The translations under genes were made by a program, and so were the position numbers. Positions 24,536-34,194 of a DNA stretch of 64,000 nucleotides are shown here, piece after piece; position 1 is the stretch's first letter; each line of letters begins with the position of its first letter. Under the pieces are notes generated by a model. That model saw only the letters and a program-made list of their open reading frames with translations, searched no databases and was not told where the DNA came from. The stretch is from Pseudomonas sp. GM48 (GTDB lineage: Bacteria; Pseudomonadota; Gammaproteobacteria; Pseudomonadales; Pseudomonadaceae): assembly GCF_000282335.1 (NCBI RefSeq), contig NZ_AKJM01000040.1, positions 62,001-126,000 on the forward strand, given 5' to 3'.

Positions 24536-26710
24536 GTGACTACGCTTGCTGGAGGTGTCTCGACGAGCGTTCCCATGCAAGCGTTGCTGCAGTACTTCAA
24601 GGCCATGCTCAACCCCGGACCCGGGGTGTTGCTGTTTGCCCTGCGAACCATAGCGGCCGGTTTGTTGACCCTGTACCTGGCGTTCCTGTTCGATCTGGAT
24701 CAGCCCAAATGGTCGATCATGGCCGTGGTCATCATCAGCCAGCCACTGGGTGGCATGGTGCTGGCGCGCAGCTTTGGCCAGGTGATCGGCACCACGATGG
24801 GCGCGGTTGTCGCGGTGGCTATCATGGCGATTTTTCCGCAGGCACCGCTGCCTTTCATCACCACCCTGGCCCTGTGGCTGGCGCTGTGCACCGCCGGTGG
24901 CACGCTGTTGCGCTACACCAGTTCCGGGGCATTCGTGCTCAGTGGCTACACCGCCGTGGTCATCGCGTTGCTGGCGATTCCCGATCAGGATGGCACCTTT
25001 TTGCTGGCGGTGACGCGCCTCACCGAAACCTTGCTGGCCGTCGCCTGCGTGTGCGTGGTCAGCCTGCTCACTGCCAGGCCGGAAGCCGTGGCCCGGGATT
25101 ATTTCGCCAGGATCGATCAAATCACCCGGTTGCTGGCTACCCATGCCAGCGCCGTCATCCGCACCGAAGAAAGCGAAGCGGATTTCCAGCACCGGCAAAT
25201 GCAGCTGTTGGGCCAGATCAGCGGCCTGGAGGGCGTGCGTCGGCACATGTACTTCGATGCGCCACGGTTACGCAGTGCCAACGGCCTGGTGCAACTATTG
25301 GGCAATGAACTGGTGTTGTTGACCGCACGGCTGACCGCTCTGCGCCATCAGCGGCTGTTGTTGACCGAGCGCTGGGAGGGCGAGTTGCCCGAGGAAATTC
25401 AACGATTACGCGCCGAAGAACTGGCCTTTCTCGATGAACTGGCGCAGCAGGGGCGTTCGCTGTCCAGTGAACAACGCCATCACTTCACGTCGCTGCAAAA
25501 ACGCTTCGATGAGCTGGCGTACAGGGCCGAACAATTGACCGAGCCGCTGCCGGCCACCTTGCGCTCGCTGGCCTGGTCGCTGCGCTGGGAGCAAGCGCGT
25601 CTGCTGCAGCAACTGGAGCAGATTCTGGAATTGAGCGATGCGATCCAGAGCGGGCGGCCCGCCAGCAGTGTGTTTCGCGGGCGTGAAAACCCGCTGCATC
25701 TGGATTTTACCCTGGCGACCATGAATGCCGTCCGGGCCTTTTCCGCGCTGTTGATTGCCGGCCTGATCTGGATCGAAACCGGCTGGGACGGTGCGCGAGG
25801 CGGAATGGTGCTGCTGGGAATCCTTTGCTCGCTGATGTCGACGTTTCCACGGCCGTTGCTGGCGGTTCAAAGCTATGCAAGGGGATTCGGGCTGGCATTG
25901 GTGGCCTCGGCGCTTCTTCAGTTCATGTTTGTCCCGATGATCAGCAACTTCGAGATGCTTGCCTTGCTGCTGGCGCCTTTGCTCTACGCCGTCGCGGTGG
26001 GGCTGGCCAGTCCACCCACCACAGGTACCGGCATAGGCCTGGGGCTCACGACTTTTCTGTTGCTCGGCCCGTTGAACGTGGGGATTGGTCAAAACACCGC
26101 CATCCAGTGGTTTGAGTTTGCCGGGGCCTACACCTGCGCGACCGTGCTGGCGTTGAGTGTCTATGCGCTGATCTTTCCGTTCAGGCCGGATTTACGCATG
26201 CGCCGGCTCTACAGAGAAAACTGCGAGCAGGTGCACGCCTTGCTGAAAACCTCGGCGAGCGATGAACAGCAGTTTGCTTTCGAAAGCCGCATGGTTGATC
26301 GCCTGACCATGATGCTGGGGTTGCTGCCGGCGACCCAGGAGCCACAATCGCGTGAGCTGTTTCAAGTCAGCCTGGCCTGTATGGCACTGGGCATTGCCTT
26401 GAGCCAGCTCAGGCAACAAGGGCAGAACAACGCACTGCTGAGCCCGCCAGTGCAAAACCGCTTGTTTTCGACGGTCCGGGACACCGGGAGACTGGTCGCC
26501 GGCCGGCCCGGAATCGAAGTGACTCAGGTGCTGGACAGCCTCCACACCTTGGGCGACGAACTGGATGCCTTGCATACCAATGTCCATGAACACTTGTGGT
26601 CAGTGTTTCGCATGCGTGTAGCGCTGTTGATCGTAGTGTCGTTCGTCGAACGTTATCGCCGTTATTTTGAAGCCTCAGGCCTTGAAGGAGATCCCGTCCT
26701 TGCCCATTGA
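24536..26710 (+). CDS. FUSC-family inner-membrane efflux protein (AaeB-like)
   Basis: This 711-724-residue protein has two groups of membrane helices separated by a large cytoplasmic region. The first group spans about 30-190 (LLFALRTIAAGLLTLYLAFLFDLDQPKWSIMAVVIIS). The second lies near 400-545 (MNAVRAFSALLIAGLIWIETGWDGARGGMVLLGIL). This is the duplicated fusaric-acid-resistance layout of AaeB, which exports aromatic carboxylic acids. The start is either GTG 24536 or ATG 24575 (MQALLQYFKAMLNPGPG); neither has an ideal ribosome binding site and the second agrees better with homologues I recall. It is followed by DUF1656 and HlyD genes, the usual AaeXBA-like trio. Confidence 0.92.
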   Translation: MTTLAGGVSTSVPMQALLQYFKAMLNPGPGVLLFALRTIAAGLLTLYLAFLFDLDQPKWSIMAVVIISQPLGGMVLARSFGQVIGTTMGAVVAVAIMAIFPQAPLPFITTLALWLALCTAGGTLLRYTSSGAFVLSGYTAVVIALLAIPDQDGTFLLAVTRLTETLLAVACVCVVSLLTARPEAVARDYFARIDQITRLLATHASAVIRTEESEADFQHRQMQLLGQISGLEGVRRHMYFDAPRLRSANGLVQLLGNELVLLTARLTALRHQRLLLTERWEGELPEEIQRLRAEELAFLDELAQQGRSLSSEQRHHFTSLQKRFDELAYRAEQLTEPLPATLRSLAWSLRWEQARLLQQLEQILELSDAIQSGRPASSVFRGRENPLHLDFTLATMNAVRAFSALLIAGLIWIETGWDGARGGMVLLGILCSLMSTFPRPLLAVQSYARGFGLALVASALLQFMFVPMISNFEMLALLLAPLLYAVAVGLASPPTTGTGIGLGLTTFLLLGPLNVGIGQNTAIQWFEFAGAYTCATVLALSVYALIFPFRPDLRMRRLYRENCEQVHALLKTSASDEQQFAFESRMVDRLTMMLGLLPATQEPQSRELFQVSLACMALGIALSQLRQQGQNNALLSPPVQNRLFSTVRDTGRLVAGRPGIEVTQVLDSLHTLGDELDALHTNVHEHLWSVFRMRVALLIVVSFVERYRRYFEASGLEGDPVLAH

Positions 26711-26900
26711 TCTGGAAGTGGGTGGTGCCTATCTGCCCCCGATTGCCCAGGCACTGCTGCTGGGCCTGCCGATTTTTCTGTTGCTGGACTGGACGTTGCG
26801 CCGCCTCGGAGTGCTGCGGTTTGTCTGGCACGAAGCGTTGTTTGAAGGCGCGTTGTACGCCTGCGTCTGCGCTACATTGATTCTGGTGATGGGAGCCTGA
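26700..26900 (+). CDS. DUF1656 small membrane protein (AaeX-like)
   Basis: This is a 66-residue inner-membrane protein with two hydrophobic segments (IAQALLLGLPIFLLLDWTLRRLG and ALFEGALYACVCATLILVMGA). DUF1656 proteins always accompany FUSC-HlyD efflux pairs; their role is not established. The start chosen is TTG at 26700, 9 bases after AGGAG, giving LPIDLEVGGAYLPP. It overlaps the FUSC gene by 11 bases. The in-frame start at 26667 would reach deep into the FUSC gene without a ribosome binding site. Confidence 0.88.
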   Translation: MPIDLEVGGAYLPPIAQALLLGLPIFLLLDWTLRRLGVLRFVWHEALFEGALYACVCATLILVMGA

Positions 26901-26904
26901 TGCC

Positions 26905-27870
26905 TTGAAGAACATCCTTTCCCGACTCTCGACAGTTGCGGTGGTACTTCTGGCCTTCATCCTGGGCTGGTTCGCCTGGGAGCATTACACCCGCGCCCCC
27001 TGGACCCGGGATGCCAGGGTGCGTGCCGATGTGGTGACCTTGTCCGCCGATGTTTCGGGGCGAATCGTCAGCCTGGCCGTGCAGGACAACCAACACGTGG
27101 ACAAGGGCCAGGCCCTGCTGGAGATCGACCCGGCGCGTTACACCCTTGCGGTGGAGCATGCCAAACGCGCGGTGGAGGTGGCCAAAGCCTCACTTGGGCA
27201 GGCCCAGGCGACTATTACCGCCAGCGAAGCATTGCTCAAACAACGACAGAGCGAAGAGCAGCGGCGGCGTACGCTCAAGGACCGTTCGGCGATTTCCGGG
27301 GAAGAGTGGGAAAAAGCCAACACCGATGTATCGGTTGCCCAGGCTGATTTACTGCGTAATCAGGCAAATCTGGTGTTAGCCCAGGCCAACGTGCAACTGG
27401 CCATCGCGGCATTGACCCAGTCTGAACTCGATTTGCAGCGTACCCATGTTGTATCCCCGGTGACCGGCTACGTCACCAATCTTCTTACCCGGGAGGGCGA
27501 CTACGCCTCGGCCGGTGGGCCATTACTGGCGCTGGTGGACAGCGACTCGTTCTATGTCAGTGGCTACTTTGAAGAAACCAAGTTGCCGCGGATCGGGGAG
27601 GGCGACCGGGTCAAAATCGAATTGATGAGTGGCGAGACGTTCGGCGGCAAAGTGCAGAGCATTGCCTTCGCCATTGCCGACCGGGAAAACCTGCCGGGCG
27701 GCCGCCTGCTGGCCAACATCAACCCCAGTTACACCTGGATCAAACTGGCGCAGCGGGTGCCGGTGCGGATCCAGATCGACACCGACTATGCCGGTAAAGA
27801 CAAGCTCAGGGCGGGGACCACGGCCACCGTGACCGTCCAGGAAAACCACAAATCAAAAGACCCGCATTAA
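26905..27870 (+). CDS. HlyD-family membrane fusion protein (AaeA-like)
   Basis: This is a 321-residue periplasmic adaptor that links the FUSC pump to an outer-membrane channel. An N-terminal membrane anchor (about 8-25) is followed by a barrel-sandwich half YVRADVVTLSADVSGRI-type segment (RVRADVVTLSADVSGRIVSL). An alpha-helical hairpin about 70-165 comes next, then the second lipoyl half (LQRTHVVSPVTGYVTNL) and a beta-barrel domain. The start is TTG at 26905 after GGGAG and 4 bases beyond the DUF1656 stop. It is the last gene of the operon. No dedicated outer-membrane channel gene follows on this strand; the nearby OprN-type channel is convergent and belongs to MexEF. Confidence 0.93.
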   Translation: MKNILSRLSTVAVVLLAFILGWFAWEHYTRAPWTRDARVRADVVTLSADVSGRIVSLAVQDNQHVDKGQALLEIDPARYTLAVEHAKRAVEVAKASLGQAQATITASEALLKQRQSEEQRRRTLKDRSAISGEEWEKANTDVSVAQADLLRNQANLVLAQANVQLAIAALTQSELDLQRTHVVSPVTGYVTNLLTREGDYASAGGPLLALVDSDSFYVSGYFEETKLPRIGEGDRVKIELMSGETFGGKVQSIAFAIADRENLPGGRLLANINPSYTWIKLAQRVPVRIQIDTDYAGKDKLRAGTTATVTVQENHKSKDPH

Positions 27871-27961
27871 CCCTAATACCAGTCAGTTAAGCGGTAATGC
27901 GATCTGTAGCAGCTGAAATTGCTTAATACCCCCCTGTGTGGGATGTGTTGTTTTTGATAGG

Positions 27962-28034
27962 CAAAAAAAGCCCCGCGACCGAATGAGACGCAGGGCGAAG
28001 GAATTGGTTGGTTGCGGCCAACCAAAGGGGCTTT
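27962..28034 (-). terminator. Intrinsic terminator of the mexEF-oprN operon
   Basis: On the minus strand AAAGCCCC (28027-28034) pairs with GGGGCTTT (27967-27974), followed by a run of seven Ts. A nested hairpin TTGGTTGG/CCAACCAA lies in between. On the plus strand only three Ts follow, so it serves chiefly oprN. Confidence 0.8.
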
Positions 28035-28045
28035 AAGCCATCGGG

Positions 28046-29467
28046 TTAATTGCTCGCGACCGTCTCCGGCTGCCAGCCACCGCCGAGGGCCTTGTAGATC
28101 GCGACGATGCCGCGATACAGGTCGACTTCAGCCTGGGCCTGGGAGTCTTCGGCGGCCAGGCGTTCACGCTGGGCGTCGAGCAATACGAGGAAATCGGCGG
28201 TGCCTTCGCGGTAGCGGATCTCCGCCAGGTCGGCGGCCGAACGGCTGGACTCGCTCTGACGAATCAGCGAGATCAGGCGCTGTTGGCGTTTGCCGTAGTC
28301 GCTGAACGCGTTTTCCGATTCTTCCAGGGCCAGCAACACTTGCTGCTCGTAGGTCGCCAGGGCGCCTTCGGCATCGGCATCGGCGGCGCGCAAACGGGCG
28401 CGCACGCTGCCCAGGTCGAACGCCGCCCAGGTTATGCTCGGGCCCAGCGCCCAGGCATTGGCCGCCGAGGAACCGATTTGCGAACCACGCCCGGCGGTGA
28501 AGCCAAGAAAGCCGCTGAGGCTGACTTGCGGGAACAGATCCGCCTTGGCCACGCCGATCCGCGCCGTGGCCGACGCCAGTTTGCGTTCGGCACTGAGAAT
28601 GTCCGGCCGGCGTTGCAGCAGTTCACCCGGATTACCGATCGGCAAGGCCTTGGCAATCGCCGGCAAGTCTTTCGGGCTCAGGTCCACGGCCAATTTGTCC
28701 GGGCGCTGACCGAGCAAAGTGGCGATACGGTTCTTCTCCCGAACCTGCTCAGCCTGCAATTGCGGCACGCTGGCTTCGACCGACGCCAGGCGGGCATCGG
28801 CACGTTCGACATCGAGCTGATCGCCGACGCCGGCATCACGCAGGTTGATGGTGATCTTGCGCGACTCCTGCTGGTTTTCCAGGTTGGCCAGGGCGATCTT
28901 TTCCCGCAGTTGCGCACCGCGCAGTTGACCGTAGGCATCCACCAGTTCGGCAATCATGGTCACTTGCAGCTGATACAGATCGGCTTCAAGCGACTGTTGC
29001 TCGGCATTCGCTGATTCCAGGTTGCGCTGGATACGACCAAACAGGTCGATCTCCCAGGCCATGTCCAGGCCGAGGTCGTAGCGTTCGCTGTTGACCCGGT
29101 CGGTGGTCTGGCCGGGAATCTGGCCCTTGCCCAAGTCACTGCTGACACGACTGCTGACGACCGGCAAGTTGTCGTTACTGATGTCATCGCGGATGGCCCG
29201 GGCCGCTTTCCAGCGGGCAAAGGCGACGCGCAAATCACGGTTGCCCTTGAGCGATTCGGTCACCAACTGGTTGAGCGTCGGGTCTTCGAACTGCTGCCAC
29301 CAGATGCCTTCGAAACGCGAACGGTCAAAGTTTTTCTGACCGGCCGCGCCGTCGGTGGCGGTGGTGATGTTCGCCGGTTCCGTGGCTGGGGTCTTGTAGT
29401 CCGGGCCGACGGCACAGGCACTCAGGGCCAGTACCAGCAGGCTCGGCAGAAAGGCTTTCAAACTCAT
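28046..29467 (-). CDS. oprN: Outer-membrane efflux channel of MexEF (OprN type)
   Basis: This is a 473-residue lipoprotein of the TolC/OprM (NodT) family that forms the outer-membrane exit duct for the RND pump MexEF. The signal peptide and lipobox are MSLKAFLPSLLVLALSAC, with Cys modified and mature start AVGPDYKTP. Two OEP repeats follow (FARWKAARAIRDDIS..., and ATYEQQVLLALEESENAFSDYGKRQQR in the second). The ATG at 29467 shares its A with the mexF TGA (TGATG); a TTG one codon earlier is also possible. It is the final gene of mexE-mexF-oprN, with a terminator just downstream. The symbol comes from synteny with MexEF. Confidence 0.93.
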   Translation of the reverse strand: MSLKAFLPSLLVLALSACAVGPDYKTPATEPANITTATDGAAGQKNFDRSRFEGIWWQQFEDPTLNQLVTESLKGNRDLRVAFARWKAARAIRDDISNDNLPVVSSRVSSDLGKGQIPGQTTDRVNSERYDLGLDMAWEIDLFGRIQRNLESANAEQQSLEADLYQLQVTMIAELVDAYGQLRGAQLREKIALANLENQQESRKITINLRDAGVGDQLDVERADARLASVEASVPQLQAEQVREKNRIATLLGQRPDKLAVDLSPKDLPAIAKALPIGNPGELLQRRPDILSAERKLASATARIGVAKADLFPQVSLSGFLGFTAGRGSQIGSSAANAWALGPSITWAAFDLGSVRARLRAADADAEGALATYEQQVLLALEESENAFSDYGKRQQRLISLIRQSESSRSAADLAEIRYREGTADFLVLLDAQRERLAAEDSQAQAEVDLYRGIVAIYKALGGGWQPETVASN

Positions 29468-32400
29468 CAATGAGACTCCAGCTGCTTATCCAGTTTCTGC
29501 GCCTTGGCGGCTTTGCGCGATTGGCCGCGCTCGACAAAGTTACGGATCAGTACGTAGAACACTGGCGTCAGCAACAGACCGAAGAAGGTCACGCCGAGCA
29601 TCCCGGAGAACACCGCTACACCCATGGCGTGGCGCATTTCGGCACCGGCACCGCTGGAGAACACCAGCGGCACAACACCCATGATGAACGCGAAGGAGGT
29701 CATCAGGATCGGCCGCAGACGCAGACGGCAGGCTTCCAGAACCGCAGCCAGCGGGTTGAGGCCTTCCAGTTGCTTGTCCTTGGCAAACTCGACGATCAGG
29801 ATCGCGTTCTTACAGGCCAGGCCCACCAGTACGATCAGGCCGATCTGGGTGAAGATGTTGTTATCACCACCGGAGGCAATCACCCCGGTAATGGCCGACA
29901 GCAGGGTCATTGGTACGATCAGGATCACCGCCAGCGGCAGGCTCCAGCTTTCGTACTGAGCCGCCAGTACCAGGAACGCCAGCAGTACGCAGAGCGGGAA
30001 CACGAACAGCGCGGTGTTGCCGGACAGAATCTGCTGGTACGTCAGGTCGGTCCATTCGTAGGTCATGCCGTTCGGCAGTTCTTCCTTGAGCAGTTTCTCG
30101 ATGGCTTTTTCGGCCTGGCCGGAGCTGTAGCCGGGGGCTGCCGCACCGTTGATTTCAGCGGTGATGAAGCCGTTGTAGTGCATCACGCGGTCCGGGCCCG
30201 AGGTGTCGCTGACCTTGATGAAGGTCGCCAGCGGGATCATCTCGCCTTTGTTGTTACGCACCTTCAGCTGGCCGATCTGGTCGGATTCGAGGCGGAACTG
30301 CTGTTCGGCCTGAACGTTGACCTGATAGGTGCGGCCAAAGCGGTTGAAGTCGTTGGCATACAGCGAACCCAGGTAGATCTGCAGGGTGTCGAAGATGTCG
30401 CTGACGGCCACACCGTGGGTCTTGGCTTTTTCCCGGTCGATGGCGGCATCGACCTGCGGCACGTTCACCGTATAGCTGGTGAACAGGCCGGCCAGTTCCG
30501 GCACGCTGTGGCTCTTGGCGATGATGTTCATGGTTTCCTTGTACAGCTCTTCGTAGCCCAGGTTGCCCCGGTCTTCGATTTGCAGGCGGAAACCACCAAT
30601 AGTGCCCAGGCCTTGTACCGGCGGCGGCGGGAAGATCGCCATGTAGGCTTCCTGAATGTTCGCGTATTGGCCGTTCAAGGCACCGGCAATCGCACCGGCG
30701 GACATGCTCGGGTCTTTACGTTGGTCGAACGGTTTCAGGGTCACGAACACGATGCCGGCGTTCGGGCTGTTGGTGAAGCCGTTGATCGACAGGCCAGGGA
30801 AGGCCACGGCACTTTCCACGCCAGGCTGTTTCAGGGCCAGCTCGGACATGCGCTTGATCACGTCTTCGGTGCGGTCCAGGCTCGACGCATCCGGCAGTTG
30901 CGCGAAGGCCACCAGGTATTGCTTGTCCTGGCCGGGTACGAAACCGGTCGGTGTGCTGGAGAAACCGAAGAAAGTCAGGACCATCAGGCCGGCGTACAGC
31001 AGCAGGGCGATACCGCTTGAGCGGATCACACGGGCAACCGTGCCGACATAACCGTGGCTGGCTTTTTCAAAGAAGCGGTTGAACGGACGGAACAGCCAGC
31101 CACCGAAGATCTTGTCCAGCACCTTGGAGAAACGGTCTTTCGGCGCGTCATGACCTTTGAGCAATACCGCGGCCAGTGCTGGCGAAAGGGTCAGCGAGTT
31201 GAAGGCCGAGATCACTGTCGAGATGGCAATGGTCAGGGCGAATTGCTTGTAGAACTGACCCGTCAGGCCGGAGATAAATGCCGCAGGGACGAACACCGCG
31301 CACAGCACCAGCGCCGTCGCAATGATCGGGCCGGTCACTTCACGCATGGCGCGTTTGGTGGCTTCGACCGGCGTCAGTCCGAGCTCGATGTTCCGCTCGA
31401 CGTTCTCCACCACCACGATGGCGTCGTCCACCACGATACCGATGGCCAATACCAGGCCGAACAGCGACAGGGCGTTGAGCGAGAAACCGAACAGGTGCAT
31501 CACGGCAAAAGTACCGATCAGCGATACCGGCACCGCCACCAACGGAATGATCGAGGCGCGCCAGGTTTGCAGGAACAGGATGACCACCAGTACCACGAGG
31601 ATCAGTGCTTCGAAGAGGGTGTGAACCACCGCCTCGATGGAGCCGCGCACGAAGATCGTCGGGTCATAGACGATGCTGAAGTCCATGCCTTCGGGGAAGC
31701 TCTTCTTCAGCTCGGCCATTTTCGACCGCACTTCGTTGGAGATCTCGATGGCGTTGGAGCCCGGGCGTTGGAAGATCGGGATTGCCACGGCCGGTTGGTT
31801 GTTCAACAGCGAACGCAGGGCGTACTGGCTGGAGCCCAGCTCAACCCGGGCGATGTCCTTGAGGCGAGTGATTTCACCGTTGTCGCCAGAGCGAATGATG
31901 ATGTTCTCGAACTCTTCCTCGGAAACCAGACGACCCTGGGTGTTGACCGACAATTGGAATGCGGTGGCATTCGGTGCAGGAGGCGCACCCAATGCACCGG
32001 CCGCCACTTGACGGTTCTGCTCGCGAATCGCGGTCACGACGTCGGTTGCAGTCAGGTTGCGTGAAGCGGTTTTGTTCGGGTCGAGCCACACTCGCAGCGA
32101 GTAATCGCCCATGCCGAACAACTGCACATCGCCGACACCGCCCAGGCGCGCCAGCTCATCCTTGATGTTGAGCAGGGCGTAGTTGGACAGGTACAGCATG
32201 TCGTAGCGCTTGTCCGGCGAGGTCAAGTGCACAACCATCGTCAGGTCGGGCGATGCCTTGTCCACGGTGATACCGATGCGCGTCACTTCCTCGGGAAGTT
32301 TCGGCTCGGTCCGGGTCACGCGGTTCTGCACCTGCACCTGTGCGTTATCCAGGTCGGTACCCAGGGCAAAGGTGATGGTCAGGGTGATCTTGCCGTCGGC

Positions 32401-32655
32401 GGTGGATTGCGAGGACATGTACAGCATGTTCTCGACGCCGGTGATGGCTTGCTCCAGCGGAGCGGCCACGGTTTCACCGATGACTTTAGGGTTGGCACCC
32501 GGGAAGTTGGCGCGCACCACCACGGTCGGCGGCACCACTTCCGGGTATTCGCTGATCGGCAACTGGAACAGCGAGATCGCACCGGCGATCAGGATCAGCA
32601 GCGATAGAACCGCTGCGAAGATCGGCCGCGAAATGAAGAACTGGGAAAAATTCAT
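29467..32655 (-). CDS. mexF: RND multidrug efflux transporter MexF
   Basis: This 1062-residue inner-membrane RND pump exports chloramphenicol, fluoroquinolones, trimethoprim and quorum-sensing precursors in P. aeruginosa. The sequence is close to MexF from the first residues (MNFSQFFI, RPIFAAVLSLLILI). It has the twelve-helix HAE1 layout with two large periplasmic loops. The proton-relay pair is in IGIVVDDAIVVVEN, and the conserved region GLACKNAILIVEFAKD supplies the relay Lys. Length is typical. It starts 12 bases after mexE. Both proton-relay blocks are intact, so the pump should be functional when expressed. Confidence 0.97.
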   Translation of the reverse strand: MNFSQFFISRPIFAAVLSLLILIAGAISLFQLPISEYPEVVPPTVVVRANFPGANPKVIGETVAAPLEQAITGVENMLYMSSQSTADGKITLTITFALGTDLDNAQVQVQNRVTRTEPKLPEEVTRIGITVDKASPDLTMVVHLTSPDKRYDMLYLSNYALLNIKDELARLGGVGDVQLFGMGDYSLRVWLDPNKTASRNLTATDVVTAIREQNRQVAAGALGAPPAPNATAFQLSVNTQGRLVSEEEFENIIIRSGDNGEITRLKDIARVELGSSQYALRSLLNNQPAVAIPIFQRPGSNAIEISNEVRSKMAELKKSFPEGMDFSIVYDPTIFVRGSIEAVVHTLFEALILVVLVVILFLQTWRASIIPLVAVPVSLIGTFAVMHLFGFSLNALSLFGLVLAIGIVVDDAIVVVENVERNIELGLTPVEATKRAMREVTGPIIATALVLCAVFVPAAFISGLTGQFYKQFALTIAISTVISAFNSLTLSPALAAVLLKGHDAPKDRFSKVLDKIFGGWLFRPFNRFFEKASHGYVGTVARVIRSSGIALLLYAGLMVLTFFGFSSTPTGFVPGQDKQYLVAFAQLPDASSLDRTEDVIKRMSELALKQPGVESAVAFPGLSINGFTNSPNAGIVFVTLKPFDQRKDPSMSAGAIAGALNGQYANIQEAYMAIFPPPPVQGLGTIGGFRLQIEDRGNLGYEELYKETMNIIAKSHSVPELAGLFTSYTVNVPQVDAAIDREKAKTHGVAVSDIFDTLQIYLGSLYANDFNRFGRTYQVNVQAEQQFRLESDQIGQLKVRNNKGEMIPLATFIKVSDTSGPDRVMHYNGFITAEINGAAAPGYSSGQAEKAIEKLLKEELPNGMTYEWTDLTYQQILSGNTALFVFPLCVLLAFLVLAAQYESWSLPLAVILIVPMTLLSAITGVIASGGDNNIFTQIGLIVLVGLACKNAILIVEFAKDKQLEGLNPLAAVLEACRLRLRPILMTSFAFIMGVVPLVFSSGAGAEMRHAMGVAVFSGMLGVTFFGLLLTPVFYVLIRNFVERGQSRKAAKAQKLDKQLESH

Positions 32656-32667
32656 CTTGGAAATCCC

Positions 32668-33921
32668 TTAACCGCGTGGGGTCGTGGCGGCCAGTTTCAC
32701 AGCCGTACCCGGTGCAACCTTGACAGGCGCGACTTGGGGCAGGTTGCTGGCTTCCAGCGCTTGGCGTTGTTGTGCGAGTGCCGCGAGGGTTTGTTCGCTG
32801 GCCATCGGAATCACTTCAGGCGTGACCGGTGAACCAGGACGTACCCGTTGCAGGCCCTTGACGATAATGGTGTCGTCCTTGTTCAGGCCGTTGCGCACAA
32901 TGCGCAAGCCTTCAAGCTTCGGACCCAGTTCCACTGCGCGGTAGGCGGTCTTGTTGTCGGCATCCATCACCAGCACGAACTTTTTGCCAAGGTCGGTACC
33001 GACCGCTTCATCGTTGATCAGCATGGCGTTGTAGGTGCCGCTGCCCACCAGTTTCAGACGTGCATACAGGCCCGGGGTGTAGCTGCCATCGCTGTTGTCG
33101 AACACCGCGCGACCACGGATGGTGCCGGTTTTCGGATTGACCTGGTTGTCGACGAAGTTCATCTGGCCCTGGTGCGGGTTGCCGTCTTCGTTGGACAGGC
33201 CCATGTACACCGGAGTGGTGTCGCCGCGTTTGCCCTGGCGAGCGAGTTGCGTGTACTTGAGGAACACACGCTCGTCAGCATCGAAATAGGCGTAGACCTT
33301 GTCGGTGGAAACCACGCTGGTGAGCGGGGTGGTGTCGGCGGTCACCAGGTTGCCGGCGGTGATTTCGGCACGGCTGACGCGGCCGCTGATTGGTGCGGTG
33401 ACGCGGGTGAAGCTCAGGTTCAGCTTGGCCAGGTCCAGTTGCGCTTGCAGGGCACCGACGGCGGCGCGGGCTTCCTGAGCGGCGCTGGTACGCGAATCGG
33501 CCAGTTCGGCGGAAATGGCATTGCTGGTGCGCAGGCGTTCACCACGCTGGGCTTCGTTTTCGCTGCGGGTGGCATTGGCGCGCGATTGTGCAACCAGTGC
33601 TTCGAGGCGGCGGACCTCAGCCTGGAACGGACGCGGGTCGATCTGGAACAGCAGGTCGCCTTTCTTGACCAGCGCGCCTTCAGTGAACGCCACTTCATCG
33701 ATCTGGCCGGAGACCCGTGGACGAATCTCGACAGTTTCCGGGGCTTCCAGGCGCCCGGTGAATTCGTCCCACTCGTTGACCGGTTGCTCCAGCACCTTGG
33801 CCACGCTGACCTTGGCTGCCGGCATCGTGGCGGCGGTTTCCGGGGCCTTGCCGCAAGCGCTGATCACCACGACGGCCAACAAAGCCAACGGGAAGCGCAA
33901 ATGTTTGAGTGACTGTTCCAT
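32668..33921 (-). CDS. mexE: RND efflux membrane fusion lipoprotein MexE
   Basis: This is a 417-residue periplasmic adaptor anchored by a lipid. The signal sequence ends LLAVVVISAC, followed by GKAPET as in MexE. The family blocks are present: NEWDEFTGRLEAPETVEIRP, LLFQIDPRPFQAEV, SFTRVTAPISGRVSRAEITAGNLV and NPKTGTIRGRAVFDN. The ATG at 33921 (MEQSLKHLRF) matches the known start; an upstream in-frame start at 33936 is not needed. It is the first gene of mexEF-oprN. The 270 bases upstream carry a nod-box-like MexT site and a 17-base palindrome. The mexT gene itself is not adjacent but 25 kb away at 58909. Confidence 0.96.
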   Translation of the reverse strand: MEQSLKHLRFPLALLAVVVISACGKAPETAATMPAAKVSVAKVLEQPVNEWDEFTGRLEAPETVEIRPRVSGQIDEVAFTEGALVKKGDLLFQIDPRPFQAEVRRLEALVAQSRANATRSENEAQRGERLRTSNAISAELADSRTSAAQEARAAVGALQAQLDLAKLNLSFTRVTAPISGRVSRAEITAGNLVTADTTPLTSVVSTDKVYAYFDADERVFLKYTQLARQGKRGDTTPVYMGLSNEDGNPHQGQMNFVDNQVNPKTGTIRGRAVFDNSDGSYTPGLYARLKLVGSGTYNAMLINDEAVGTDLGKKFVLVMDADNKTAYRAVELGPKLEGLRIVRNGLNKDDTIIVKGLQRVRPGSPVTPEVIPMASEQTLAALAQQRQALEASNLPQVAPVKVAPGTAVKLAATTPRG

Positions 33922-34003
33922 GGATGCATCCGCCAATGTGTTGAGATTGGCGAATAATGCGCGGCGAGCTTATATCTCACGAATCGAATGGGCCAAAGGT
34001 AAC

Positions 34004-34020
34004 TATCATTCGGAATGATA
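34004..34020. promoter_or_regulatory. Perfect 17-base palindrome upstream of mexE
   Basis: TATCATTC-G-GAATGATA has two 8-base arms around one central base, 83-99 bases before the mexE start. The length and symmetry suit a homodimeric repressor or activator. Which protein binds is unknown; it is distinct from the nod-box-like element 38 bases further upstream. Confidence 0.45.
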
Positions 34021-34057
34021 TAAGGACCAAGCCAGCCCTCTAGACTGCGCCCTGCGT

Positions 34058-34081
34058 TTGGTCGCCATCAACTGGTTTGAT
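34058..34081 (-). promoter_or_regulatory. Putative MexT binding site (nod box)
   Basis: The minus strand reads ATCA-N5-GTTGAT-N4-ACCAA. The P. aeruginosa MexT consensus as I recall it is ATCA-N5-GTCGAT-N4-ACYAT, so 13 of 15 defined positions match with exact spacing. It lies about 137 bases upstream of mexE in the right orientation. A mexT gene with an intact reading frame is present at 58909-59823. Confidence 0.65.
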
Positions 34082-34194
34082 GACAATTGTGTGTTGCATT
34101 GGATGCAAAAGTTCGACTCGAAACCGAGTGACTCCATGGCGTCATGAAGAATTCTGACGATCACGTCGTCGTTTGCTACACGGCAGAGCATGGC

